A stretch of 64,000 nucleotides of DNA from Leifsonia sp. Leaf336 (GCF_001423695.1 NZ_LMOZ01000003.1:539018-603017), one strand, 5' to 3'. Shown: positions 26,864 through 34,000, numbered from the stretch's first letter. Made by a program: numbers and translations. The notes: generated by a model from the letters alone, not told the origin.

Positions 26864-27502
26864 TCAGCCCAGCTTGACGAGCGGGTTCAGCGACCGGGAG
26901 GCCTCGGCCGCGCCGGCGAGTCCGGCGTCCTCGAGCCAGTTGCCGAGCATCCGGTAGCCGCCCTCGGTGAGCACGGACTCGGGGTGGAACTGCACCCCGT
27001 AGATCGGAGCGTCGCGGTGCTGCAGCGCCATGATCACTCCACCGGCGGTGCGTGCCGTGACGACGAGTTCGTCGGGAAGCGTTCCGTTCACCACTGCCAG
27101 CGAGTGGTAGCGGGTGGCGGTGAACGGCTGCGGGACGCCGTCGAACAGCATGCTGTCGTCGTGCTCGACCTGCGAGGTCTTGCCGTGCATCAGTTCTTCG
27201 GCGTTGGTGACGACGCCGCCGAACGCCTCGGCGATCGCCTGGTGACCGAGGCAGACGCCGAGGAGAGGTGTACGCGTCGCGAGTGCGAGCTCCACCACAG
27301 GAATGGACACGCCCGCGTCGGCCGGCTTGCCTGGACCGGGTGACACCAGCACCGCGTCGTAGCCCGCCACGCGGTCGGCGAGGTCTTCAGCCGCGATGTC
27401 GTCGTTGCGCACGACCTCCGTCTCGGCGCCGAGCTCGCGCAGGTAGCCGTTGAGCGTATAGACGAAGCTGTCGTAGTTGTCGATGACGAGTACGCGAGTC
27501 AC
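26864..27502 (-). CDS. Anthranilate/aminodeoxychorismate synthase, glutamine amidotransferase subunit
   Basis: A 212-residue class I glutamine amidotransferase. It starts RVLVIDNYDSFVYTL, a hallmark of TrpG/PabA proteins. The nucleophile cysteine is in GVCLGHQ (about residue 79), and the catalytic His-x-Glu is in VQFHPESVLTEGG. It supplies ammonia to a chorismate-using partner that is not encoded in this window, so TrpG and PabA cannot be separated; the same position in M. tuberculosis holds the gene annotated trpG. The start is GTG 27502, overlapping the small upstream gene as GTGA. Confidence 0.93.
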   Translation of the reverse strand: MTRVLVIDNYDSFVYTLNGYLRELGAETEVVRNDDIAAEDLADRVAGYDAVLVSPGPGKPADAGVSIPVVELALATRTPLLGVCLGHQAIAEAFGGVVTNAEELMHGKTSQVEHDDSMLFDGVPQPFTATRYHSLAVVNGTLPDELVVTARTAGGVIMALQHRDAPIYGVQFHPESVLTEGGYRMLGNWLEDAGLAGAAEASRSLNPLVKLG

Positions 27503-27657
27503 GGGCCCACGGTACCTTCCTGGGGACCCAAGAGCGAATCCACCCAGGGGAAGACCCAGGTCACGAGAGCCCACAGCACCACGACCGCGAGCGCGATCAG
27601 GATCAGGATCCGCACCCACGCCGGCCCGGGCAGAATTCGCCATAGCGCTCCGTACAC
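27499..27657 (-). CDS. Small membrane protein between sortase and amidotransferase genes
   Basis: A 52-residue protein. It starts at GTG 27657, three bases after the sortase stop codon, and its stop overlaps the amidotransferase start (GTGA). A short basic N-terminus (residues 1 to 15) leads to a hydrophobic helix at about 16 to 38, with several tryptophans at its outer end, and a short polar tail. The tight overlaps on both sides and the membrane helix argue for a real gene. Family and function are unknown; a partner of the sortase is one possibility. Confidence 0.7.
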   Translation of the reverse strand: MYGALWRILPGPAWVRILILIALAVVVLWALVTWVFPWVDSLLGPQEGTVGP

Positions 27658-27660
27658 GTC

Positions 27661-28470
27661 TCAGCCTCCCGTCACCGCGGCGCGGATCTCGTTGGGAACG
27701 TCTTGCGTCGGCGAGAACCCCTGGTACACGTTGTAAGCGATCAGCCGCTCACCGGCGTGGAACGGCGGATTGCACGTGGTGATCGTCATCAGCCGGTCGA
27801 TCGGCTGCACATCAGGATGTCGCGGCACTGCGGCGATCACCTGCACCTGCGTGGGCTGGACGTACTCGAAGTTGCGAAAGAGATAGGTGTACCAGCCGTC
27901 TTTGGTCTGCACGTAGATGCGATCGCCGACGCGGAGCTTGGACAGGTCGATGAAGGTGTTGCCCCAACCGGAGTCATGGCCGGCGACCGCGAAGTTGCCC
28001 ACCTCGCCCGGCATCTGGGTGTCGGGGTAGTGGCCGACGCCCGCGGTGTAGCTGTTGAGCACTTGCTCGACATCGACCGTCTGGCGGATCGTTCGCTTCC
28101 AGTCCGGGCCGAGACGCGGGATATAGATGACCGCGAACGGCTCGTAGTCCGCCGGCTGAGCCATGACCGGAGGGTCGACGGACACCGGAGTCGTGGAATC
28201 GGTCGGTGTCGGCCGGGGCGTGGCCGTGGCCTCGTCGATCCACTTCCTGCTCTGCTCCTGAGCCGCCGACGTCTGCTGCCCGGACAGCACGAGGTTGTTC
28301 CACCAGACCTGCCAGCCCAGGAAGAGCCCGACCAGGATGCCCGCGGTGATGAGCAGCTCACCGATCACGCCGATCGTCGTCTCGACGGGTCCGCGCTTGC
28401 GCCGCGGCTTCCGCGGTGACCGCCCGCCACCAGCGCGGCGGCGGCGCTGGGGTTCGGCGGGCGAAGTCAT
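27661..28470 (-). CDS. Class E sortase
   Basis: A 269-residue sortase. A basic N-terminal tail of 28 residues precedes a membrane helix (about 34 to 56), then a linker, and the catalytic beta-barrel. The catalytic triad is visible: histidine 165 in AVAGHDSG, cysteine 233 in TITTCNPPF, and arginine 242 in ERLIAYN. Class E sortases anchor proteins with LAxTG signals to peptidoglycan and replace housekeeping sortase A in many high-GC actinobacteria. A TAGAAT hexamer seven bases before ATG 28470 suggests a leaderless mRNA. Confidence 0.92.
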   Translation of the reverse strand: MTSPAEPQRRRRAGGGRSPRKPRRKRGPVETTIGVIGELLITAGILVGLFLGWQVWWNNLVLSGQQTSAAQEQSRKWIDEATATPRPTPTDSTTPVSVDPPVMAQPADYEPFAVIYIPRLGPDWKRTIRQTVDVEQVLNSYTAGVGHYPDTQMPGEVGNFAVAGHDSGWGNTFIDLSKLRVGDRIYVQTKDGWYTYLFRNFEYVQPTQVQVIAAVPRHPDVQPIDRLMTITTCNPPFHAGERLIAYNVYQGFSPTQDVPNEIRAAVTGG

Positions 28471-28477
28471 ATGACAG

Positions 28478-28483
28478 ATTCTA
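28478..28483 (-). promoter_or_regulatory. -10 element of the sortase operon
   Basis: TAGAAT on the minus strand lies seven bases before ATG 28470 with no ribosome binding site between, fitting a leaderless start. Confidence 0.5.
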
Positions 28484-28564
28484 ACGGCCGCAATGCGCGG
28501 CGAAGCCGCGTGTTTCCCGGGAACCGCACGCCTTCGTCGCCACGAACGTTCAGATCTCGCCCGC

Positions 28565-28570
28565 TACACT
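28565..28570 (+). promoter_or_regulatory. -10 element of crgA
   Basis: TACACT lies eight bases before ATG 28579, so transcription should begin at or next to the start codon. The same hexamer precedes pknB. Confidence 0.5.
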
Positions 28571-28578
28571 TGTGTGCT

Positions 28579-28839
28579 ATGGCACGCACCAAGTCCAAGA
28601 CCAAGCTCGAGCGCTCCGCCCGTCCCGAGCGCAGCTCGGCCGCCACAGGCGAGGACACCCCGAACCCCGTCTGGTTCAAGCCCGTGATGTTCGGCTTCAT
28701 GCTGCTCGGGCTCATCTGGATCATCGTCTTCTATGTCAGCCAGAACCAGTACCCGATTCCTGCTCTGGGTGCCTGGAACATCCTGGTCGGATTCGGGATC
28801 GCCTTCATCGGCTTCCTGATGACGACGCGCTGGCGCTAA
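28579..28839 (+). CDS. crgA: Cell division protein CrgA
   Basis: An 86-residue protein with the CrgA layout: a basic N-terminal tail (KSKTKLERSARPE), NPVWFKPVMFGFMLLGLIWI as the first membrane helix, a short loop YPIPALGAWN, and a second helix ending TRWR. CrgA recruits septal peptidoglycan synthesis proteins to FtsZ and interacts with penicillin-binding proteins. It is divergent from the sortase operon, and its position beside the pknB region is conserved in actinobacteria. A DnaA-box cluster follows it. Confidence 0.95.
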   Translation: MARTKSKTKLERSARPERSSAATGEDTPNPVWFKPVMFGFMLLGLIWIIVFYVSQNQYPIPALGAWNILVGFGIAFIGFLMTTRWR

Positions 28840-28859
28840 GCCGCTTCACGCCGGCGTCC

Positions 28860-29000
28860 GTCCACTTATCCACAGCAGTTCTCCCCACACCCCTACCGCC
28901 GACAGTCAGGCTTCTCCCCAGTGTTAATAAGCCTGTGGAGAGTTACACCAATGTAATTATCCCCACTGTTAATAAGGGTGTGGATAACTTATCCACGCGT
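28860..29000. promoter_or_regulatory. DnaA-box cluster between crgA and the rhomboid gene
   Basis: The 174-base spacer holds perfect DnaA boxes TTATCCACA at 28866-28874 and, on the other strand, 28979-28987, plus TTATCCACG at 28989-28997 and weaker copies (TTATCCCCA near 28958). Two direct repeats of TGTTAATAAG followed by a G/T-rich GTGGA occur at about 28922-28938 and 28968-28984. This is 14 kb from oriC. It resembles the origin in composition and may titrate or respond to DnaA. Confidence 0.7.
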
Positions 29001-29013
29001 TGTGGGAAGCGAC

Positions 29014-29865
29014 TCAGGCGCCGACGGGCTGGGCGTAGTGCACAAGGCTCAGCCCGATCAGCACGACGCAGAGCAGCACGATGAGCGGCCACTGCCAGCG
29101 TCGTCGTGACGGCTTGCGCGTCTCGACGAAGATCAGCCCGACCAGTACGCCGCCGACCAGGCCGCCGACATGGGCCTGCCACGCGATGTTCATGCCGGGG
29201 AGGAAGCCGATCGCGAGGTTCAGCGCGACGAGCACGAGGATCTGGGTGGCGTTGCCGCCGAGCCTGCGTTGGATGATGAAGAAGGCGCCGAACATGCCGA
29301 AGATGGCACCGGACGCTCCGACGACGGGCACACGAGGGTCGGCCAGCAGCAGCACGCCGACCGAGCCGGCGAATCCACTGATCAGGAACAGAGCCAGGAA
29401 ACGCGCGCGGCCCAGCATCGGCTCCAGGATCATGCCGAAGATCCACAGGGTGTACATGTTCAGGGCGATGTGGATGATGCTCGCGTGAGCGAAGATCGAC
29501 GTGAGCATGCGCCACGGCTCGAAGACGATCGACGTCGAGTAGAGCCCCGCGTACTGGATCGCCCCGGTGACGGAACCGCCGATGCCGGGAAGGCTCTGCG
29601 CGATGAAGACGACGACACAGACGGCGATGATCCCGTAGGTGACCACGGGCGCGCCCGGCCCGGTTGCGCGTGAGATCCACGCGGGCCGGGTGCGTGGCGC
29701 GGCGGACCGCTGTTGGGCCATGCACTCCGGGCAGATCACTCCGACGGCGGCGGGAGTCTGGCACTCACCGCAGATCGCCCTCCCGCAGCGCTGGCAGCGC
29801 ACGAAGGTCGCGCGATCGGGATGCCGGTAGCAGACGCCCGCCGGCGCATCGACGGGCTGAGACAT
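29014..29865 (-). CDS. Rhomboid family intramembrane serine protease with N-terminal zinc-binding domain
   Basis: A 283-residue membrane protein. The first 50 residues hold seven cysteines and a histidine (C12, H15, C24, C27, C32, C35, C45, C48), a B-box-like zinc-binding module. The rhomboid domain has six or seven helices with HIALNMYTL, the catalytic serine 185 in GASGAIFG and histidine 232 in WQAHVGG. Rhomboids cleave membrane proteins within or near their helices; no substrate is evident. It lies 47 bases downstream of ppiA on the same strand, so the two may be co-transcribed. Confidence 0.92.
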   Translation of the reverse strand: MSQPVDAPAGVCYRHPDRATFVRCQRCGRAICGECQTPAAVGVICPECMAQQRSAAPRTRPAWISRATGPGAPVVTYGIIAVCVVVFIAQSLPGIGGSVTGAIQYAGLYSTSIVFEPWRMLTSIFAHASIIHIALNMYTLWIFGMILEPMLGRARFLALFLISGFAGSVGVLLLADPRVPVVGASGAIFGMFGAFFIIQRRLGGNATQILVLVALNLAIGFLPGMNIAWQAHVGGLVGGVLVGLIFVETRKPSRRRWQWPLIVLLCVVLIGLSLVHYAQPVGA

Positions 29866-29912
29866 CCTTACTCGCTCTCCGCCCGCTCCTTCGGTTCCCG
29901 ACTCCGAACGGG

Positions 29913-30452
29913 TCAGGCCTGGTCGATCTCGACCGACTCGATCACCACGTCGTCGAGCGGACGGTCGCGGGCGTCGGTCGGCAGTTCAGCGAGCTTGTCG
30001 ACGATCTTGCGCGACGCGTCGTCCGCCACCTCGCCGAAGATCGTGTGCTTGCCCTGCAGCCAGGTGGTCGGTGCGACCGTGATGAAGAACTGCGAGCCGT
30101 TCGTGCCACGGCCGCCCTGGATGCCGGCGTTCGCCATCGCCAGGATGTACGGCTGGGTGAAGTCGAGCTCCGGGTTGATCTCGTCGTCGAACTGGTAGCC
30201 CGGCCCGCCGATGCCCTGCCCGAGCGGGTCGCCGCCCTGGATCATGAAGCCGGGGATGATGCGGTGGAACACCACGCCGTCGTACAGCGGAGTGTTGGTC
30301 TTCTCACCCGTTGCCGGGTGCGTCCACTCGATCTCACCGGTCGCGAGGCCCACGAAGTTACGGACCGTCTTCGGCGCGTGGTTGCCGTAGAGGTTGACCT
30401 TGATGTCTCCGTAGTTAGTGTGGAGCGTGGCGACAGCGGTGTGCTTAGACAT
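29913..30452 (-). CDS. ppiA: Peptidyl-prolyl cis-trans isomerase, cyclophilin type
   Basis: A 179-residue cyclophilin without signal peptide, so cytoplasmic. Conserved segments are NYGDIKVNLYGNHAPKTVRN, GVVFHRIIPGFMIQGGDP (with the catalytic arginine), GSQFFIT and WLQGKHTIFGEV. It accelerates folding by isomerising bonds before proline. In M. tuberculosis ppiA holds the corresponding place between gyrA and crgA, which supports the name. Confidence 0.95.
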   Translation of the reverse strand: MSKHTAVATLHTNYGDIKVNLYGNHAPKTVRNFVGLATGEIEWTHPATGEKTNTPLYDGVVFHRIIPGFMIQGGDPLGQGIGGPGYQFDDEINPELDFTQPYILAMANAGIQGGRGTNGSQFFITVAPTTWLQGKHTIFGEVADDASRKIVDKLAELPTDARDRPLDDVVIESVEIDQA

Positions 30453-30576
30453 GGCACCAATTCTTGCACAGCGCCATACCGGGTTTCGGGAAGGCCCCGA
30501 TGCTCTCGGGCCATCCTCAGGCCTTTCGGTGGCAAGATGGAGTCAGTTCGCCCAGCCGACGCAATGGAGGTCCAGA

Positions 30577-31131
30577 ATGAGCCTGACGAAGAAGCGCAAG
30601 AAGGAACTCGACCGTCTGCGGAGTGACGCGCAGGACCTGTGGGGGCAGCAGCAGGAGGTGCTCGCTAACGCGAACGCCCTGGCTGCAGCGGCCCGCAAGC
30701 AGGCCGCCTATTACTCCCGCGAAGAGATCGCCCCGCGGGTGCGCGACGGTTACGAGTCCTACGTCCGGCCGGCGGCGCAGTCGGCCAAGGATTCGGCCGG
30801 ACACTACGCGGGCGTCGCGCGCGATCGCCTCGTGGGCGACGTCATCCCTGCGGTCGGAACAGCGGTGGGCACAGCCCTCTCGGTGGTCGACCACGCACGT
30901 GCTGCCCGCAGCGCGGCTTTCAACGGCGATTTCACCAAGGCGCGCAAGGAGATCACCAAGCGCGCTTCGGCCGTGACGCAGAAGTCGGGGCCCGGCGCCG
31001 GCACGGTCATCGCCGTCGGGCTCGGGGTCATCGCGGCCGCCGGCCTGCTCTACGCCGTCTGGCAGACCTTCCGCGCTGACGACGAGCTCTGGGTCGCCGA
31101 CGAAGAGCCGACGACGCCCGCCGCCGAGTAG
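30577..31131 (+). CDS. Hypothetical protein with C-terminal membrane helix
   Basis: A 184-residue protein I cannot assign. The N-terminal two thirds are highly charged and probably helical (KKRKKELDRLRSDAQDLW), and then come alanine-rich stretches like those of stress-related or apolipoprotein-like helices. One hydrophobic segment near residues 145 to 165 is followed by a very acidic tail. ATG 30577 has GGAGG six bases upstream. It is divergent from ppiA. A membrane-anchored cytoplasmic helical protein is the most that can be said. Confidence 0.72.
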   Translation: MSLTKKRKKELDRLRSDAQDLWGQQQEVLANANALAAAARKQAAYYSREEIAPRVRDGYESYVRPAAQSAKDSAGHYAGVARDRLVGDVIPAVGTAVGTALSVVDHARAARSAAFNGDFTKARKEITKRASAVTQKSGPGAGTVIAVGLGVIAAAGLLYAVWQTFRADDELWVADEEPTTPAAE

Positions 31132-31166
31132 ACGGCTGCCGTCCTGGAGGCCCACCTCAGGGACGA

Positions 31167-31184
31167 ATCGGGGGTTTCCCCGAT
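31167..31184. promoter_or_regulatory. Inverted repeat upstream of the PspC gene
   Basis: ATCGGGG and its complement flank a 4-base loop, 35 bases before the ATG at 31219. PspC-type genes are often controlled by LuxR-type response regulators, which bind such dyads; this is inference. Confidence 0.45.
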
Positions 31185-31218
31185 AGTGCCATCGCCCTGG
31201 CCGGGCGAGGCTGGATGC

Positions 31219-31422
31219 ATGAACAACCTCGAACGGCCGGTCGACGGCCGAATCATCGCCGGCGTGTGCGCCGGACTCGCCCACCGCTTCGGTCTGAAGC
31301 CCTGGACCGTGCGCGTGCTCTTCCTGCTCTCCTGCCTGCTCCCCGGGCCGCAGTTCATCGCCTACATCGCGATGTGGATCATCATCCCGGCCGAGAAGCC
31401 GGGCGCGGTACGCGTGGCCTGA
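31219..31422 (+). CDS. PspC domain protein
   Basis: A 67-residue protein consisting of a single PspC domain: RPVDGRIIAGVCAGLAHRFG at the N-terminus, WTVRVLFLLSCLLPG and a second hydrophobic stretch ending AMWIIIPAEKPG. PspC domains sit in the membrane and take part in envelope stress responses. Many actinobacterial PspC proteins are fused to a sensor kinase; this one is the stand-alone short form. It lies in its own transcription unit before the convergent NUDIX gene. Confidence 0.92.
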   Translation: MNNLERPVDGRIIAGVCAGLAHRFGLKPWTVRVLFLLSCLLPGPQFIAYIAMWIIIPAEKPGAVRVA

Positions 31423-31426
31423 GGTC

Positions 31427-31840
31427 TCAGTAGCCTGCCATTCGCAGCGCGACGTCGACCAGGTCGACCCGGCGGTTCGGGATGGCCGCGAGTGAGAACC
31501 AGGCGGCTTCGTCAGTGGTGCCGTCGAGTTCGTGACGCAGGCTCCCGCCCGTCACGGTGGCCCGATAGACGATGCGGAGCGCGTGGAGCGGTCCGGCGTC
31601 GGGCACGAACCGGGCCTCGGCGGGAACCACTTTCGAATCGATCCCGAGGAGTTCGTCTGCCCGGGCTTCGAAGCCTGTCTCCTCAGCGATCTCGCGCACC
31701 ACGGCATCCAACGGATCCTCACCCGCCTCGATCCCGCCTCCCGGCAGGGTCCAGCCGGAATGGCCGTTCTCGTTCCAGTGCGCGAGCAGGATCCGCGAGC
31801 GGTCGACGATGACGCCGTAAGCGGCGACCCTGATGTCCAT
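31427..31840 (-). CDS. NUDIX hydrolase
   Basis: A 137-residue NUDIX protein. The catalytic box runs from residue 34 to about 57 and is complete: GGGIEAGEDPLDAVVREIAE followed by ETGF, matching G-x5-E-x7-REUxEExGU. It hydrolyses a nucleoside diphosphate derivative; the substrate is unknown. It is divergent from the DNA glycosylase gene, with only 48 bases between their starts, and a TAGGGT hexamer six bases before its ATG suggests a leaderless mRNA. Pairing with a glycosylase hints at oxidised-nucleotide clean-up, which is inference. Confidence 0.9.
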   Translation of the reverse strand: MDIRVAAYGVIVDRSRILLAHWNENGHSGWTLPGGGIEAGEDPLDAVVREIAEETGFEARADELLGIDSKVVPAEARFVPDAGPLHALRIVYRATVTGGSLRHELDGTTDEAAWFSLAAIPNRRVDLVDVALRMAGY

Positions 31841-31888
31841 TCCGACACCCTACTGCCGCTCGTCGGTGGAGCGCGGCAGTATGGGGTG
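31841..31888. promoter_or_regulatory. Compact divergent promoter for NUDIX and glycosylase genes
   Basis: The 48-base spacer holds TAGGGT on the minus strand (31852-31847) six bases before ATG 31840, and CAGTAT on the plus strand (31877-31882) six bases before GTG 31889. Both genes seem leaderless, and the two promoters must overlap in their -35 regions. Confidence 0.5.
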
Positions 31889-32752
31889 GTGCCCGAACTG
31901 CCGGAAGTCACCGCCCTCGCCGCCGATCTCGGCGAGCGGCTGAGCGGCCGTGTCATCGACCGCCTGACGATCGTTGCCTTCTCCGCGCTCAAGACCTTCG
32001 ATCCACCGCCGGAAGCGCTGAAGGGATCGACGATCTCCAGCGTGACGCGACACGGCAAGTTCCTCGACATCGCTGCAGACGACCTCCACATCGTCATCCA
32101 CCTCGCGCGGGCCGGCTGGATCCGCTGGCGCGACTCCGCTCCTCCCCCGCCGACCGGGAGGCCGACCAAGGGCCCGCTCGCCGCCCGGCTCGTCCTCGAC
32201 GACGGGAGCGGCCTCGACATCACCGAAGCGGGCACGAAGAAGAGCCTGGCCATCTCCATCGTCCACGATCCCGCGGAGGTGCCCGGCATCGCCCGGCTCG
32301 GGCCGGACCCGCTCGATCCGGGTTTCACACGCGACACGTTCGCCACGATCCTCGCCGGCCAGGGCCGGGCGCAGATCAAAGGCGTCCTCCGCAACCAGGG
32401 CCTGATCGCCGGCATCGGCAATGCCTACTCCGACGAGATCCTCCATGTCGCGAAGATGTCGCCGTTCAAGCCGGCGTCCATGACCGACGAGGAGGTCGAC
32501 CGTCTTTACGAGGCGCTCGAGTGGACGCTGCAGGAGGCGCTGTCGCGCTCGGAGGGGCTCGCGGCGTCCGAATTGAAGAGCGAGAAGAAGTCAGGGATGC
32601 GCGTCCATGGACGCACCGGTCAGCCCTGCCCGGTATGCGGCGACACCATCAGGCAGGTGATCTTCGCGGATTCGACCTTGCAGTACTGTCCCACCTGTCA
32701 GACCGGCGGCAAGCCCTTGGCCGACCGGGTGCTCTCGCGCCTCCTCAAGTAG
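31889..32752 (+). CDS. Fpg/Nei family DNA glycosylase
   Basis: A 287-residue base-excision repair glycosylase/AP lyase. The mature N-terminus PELPEV supplies the catalytic proline and glutamate, so GTG 31889 must be the start. The helix-two-turn-helix region reads IKGVLRNQGLIAGIGNAYSD, and the C-terminal zinc finger is CPVCGDTIRQVIFADS then CPTCQ. This ties it to the Fpg/Nei family; whether it prefers oxidised purines or pyrimidines is not clear. It abuts the convergent rhodanese gene with no spacer. Confidence 0.93.
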   Translation: MPELPEVTALAADLGERLSGRVIDRLTIVAFSALKTFDPPPEALKGSTISSVTRHGKFLDIAADDLHIVIHLARAGWIRWRDSAPPPPTGRPTKGPLAARLVLDDGSGLDITEAGTKKSLAISIVHDPAEVPGIARLGPDPLDPGFTRDTFATILAGQGRAQIKGVLRNQGLIAGIGNAYSDEILHVAKMSPFKPASMTDEEVDRLYEALEWTLQEALSRSEGLAASELKSEKKSGMRVHGRTGQPCPVCGDTIRQVIFADSTLQYCPTCQTGGKPLADRVLSRLLK

Positions 32753-33187
32753 TCAGCACGCGCAGCTCACCGCGTCTACCGGCGCGGTGAGCGGGTCCGC
32801 CGCGCGCACCACATCGCCGTGGTCGTCCTCCACCGGCAACCCCTCGCGCGCCCAGTACTCGAATCCGCCGATCATCTCGCGCACCTCGTAACCGAGCAGG
32901 CTGAACGCGAGCGCCGCACGCGTGGACCCGTTGCAACCAGGCCCCCAGCAGTACGTGACGACGGGAACGTCCAGCGGGATGATCGAGGGGGCCCGCTGGG
33001 CGATCTCCCCCGTCGGGAGGTGCACGGCACCGGCGATGCGGCCCTGTTGCCAGGCCGCCAAGCCTCGGCTGTCGACGAGGACGAACCGCTCACCTGCATC
33101 CAGGGCGGCCTTCACGTCGGAGGGGTCAGTCTCGAACTGCAGCCTGGCGGCGAAGTGGCGGGAGGCTTCGGTGGTCGTTGTCGTCAT
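32753..33187 (-). CDS. Rhodanese-like domain protein
   Basis: A 144-residue single-domain rhodanese. The fold signatures VLVDSRGLAAWQQGRIAGAV and a C-terminal GYEVREMIGGFEYW are clear. The active-site region YCWGPGCNGSTRAA has the usual cysteine replaced in context by C-W-x-x-x-C; the second cysteine aligns best with the loop preceding the STRAA helix. A CAC motif ends the protein. It transfers sulfur or acts as a thiol-binding module. It is divergent from an Lrp-type regulator, which may control it. Confidence 0.88.
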   Translation of the reverse strand: MTTTTTEASRHFAARLQFETDPSDVKAALDAGERFVLVDSRGLAAWQQGRIAGAVHLPTGEIAQRAPSIIPLDVPVVTYCWGPGCNGSTRAALAFSLLGYEVREMIGGFEYWAREGLPVEDDHGDVVRAADPLTAPVDAVSCAC

Positions 33188-33268
33188 GTGACCAACAGTA
33201 GGGAGGTGGATTCCTGATTTGAACAGGTGATTCGCTGCATCCGACCCATACGGCCGCGATTATCGTGG

Positions 33269-33274
33269 CAGAAT
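33269..33274 (+). promoter_or_regulatory. -10 element of the Lrp regulator gene
   Basis: CAGAAT lies six bases before ATG 33281 without a ribosome binding site between, fitting a leaderless start. Confidence 0.42.
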
Positions 33275-33280
33275 CGCCGC

Positions 33281-33742
33281 ATGGCCGCCACTCTCCCACT
33301 CACCGCAGATAGCGTCGATCGCGCCCTCCTCGCCGAGCTGCAGCGAGACGGCCGGCAGTCTGTGGCAGAGCTCGCCCGAACCGTGCACATGTCGAACAGT
33401 GCCGTGGCCGAGCGGATACGGCGACTGGAGGAGACCGGCGTCATCCGCGGCTACCGCGCCGTCATCGATCCCGAGCGACTCGGGTACGGGATCCTCGCAT
33501 TCCTGAGGCTGCGTTATCCGAGCAGCAGGTACGAGCCGCTGCATGACCTCCTGGCCCAGATACCCGAAGTCGTCGAGGCGCACCACGTGACGGGAGACGA
33601 CTGCTTCATCCTCAAGGTGGTCGCGACGTCGATGCGCCACCTCGAGCAGATCAGCGGAACGATCGGAACGCTTGGCAGCGTGACGACCAGCATCGCCTAC
33701 TCGAGCACGGTTCCGACGAGGGCGATCGAACCGCCCGCCTGA
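33281..33742 (+). CDS. Lrp/AsnC family transcriptional regulator
   Basis: A 153-residue Lrp/AsnC protein. The N-terminal helix-turn-helix is typical (DRALLAELQRDGRQSVAELA, then SNSAVAERIRRLEETGVIRG). The C-terminal RAM domain has VTGDDCFILKVVA, the ligand and dimer region. I chose ATG 33281; an ATG at 33227 would add 18 residues before the normal family start and lies upstream of the likely promoter. Divergent orientation to the rhodanese gene suggests that gene is a target. Confidence 0.9.
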   Translation: MAATLPLTADSVDRALLAELQRDGRQSVAELARTVHMSNSAVAERIRRLEETGVIRGYRAVIDPERLGYGILAFLRLRYPSSRYEPLHDLLAQIPEVVEAHHVTGDDCFILKVVATSMRHLEQISGTIGTLGSVTTSIAYSSTVPTRAIEPPA

Positions 33743-33754
33743 CCAGAATTACTG

Positions 33755-33827
33755 TGGAGCCTAGGAGATTCGAACTCCTGACATCCTGCTTGCAAAGCAG
33801 GCGCTCTACCAACTGAGCTAAGGCCCC
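33755..33827 (-). tRNA. tRNA-Ala (anticodon TGC)
   Basis: A 73-base tRNA. The acceptor GGGGCCT pairs with AGGCTCC (one G-T pair), the D-arm reads TAGCTCAGTTGGTAGAGCG, and the anticodon arm CCTGC-TTTGCAA-GCAGG gives TGC. The T-arm has GTTCGAATC. CCA is not encoded. It lies just downstream of tRNA-Ile on the same strand, as in mycobacteria (ileT-alaT after gyrA). Confidence 0.97.
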
Positions 33828-33857
33828 CTGCGGAGGGGAAGCCTCCAGTCAAAGGAA

Positions 33858-33934
33858 TGGTGGGGATACGAGGACTTGAACCTCGGACCTCTTCGTTATC
33901 AGCGAAGCGCTCTAACCGCCTGAGCTATATCCCC
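33858..33934 (-). tRNA. tRNA-Ile (anticodon GAT)
   Basis: A tRNA of 74 bases plus an encoded CCA at 33860-33858. The acceptor GGGGATA pairs with TATCCCC, the anticodon arm CTTCG-CTGATAA-CGAAG gives GAT, and the T-arm has GGTTCAAGTCC. It precedes tRNA-Ala by 30 bases and follows gyrA and the DUF3566 gene. Confidence 0.97.
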
Positions 33935-34000
33935 GAATGGGCAACAGATAAGAGGGTACCTGATCCGGCCCGGAGTGTGAAATCGAGTGCGCTCCGCCCG

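Noticed and set aside
33741-33935. Possible rRNA remnant near tRNA-Ile and tRNA-Ala
   Set aside because: These two tRNAs often lie in rRNA spacers, but no 16S or 23S sequence is present; the pair after gyrA is the normal actinobacterial layout.
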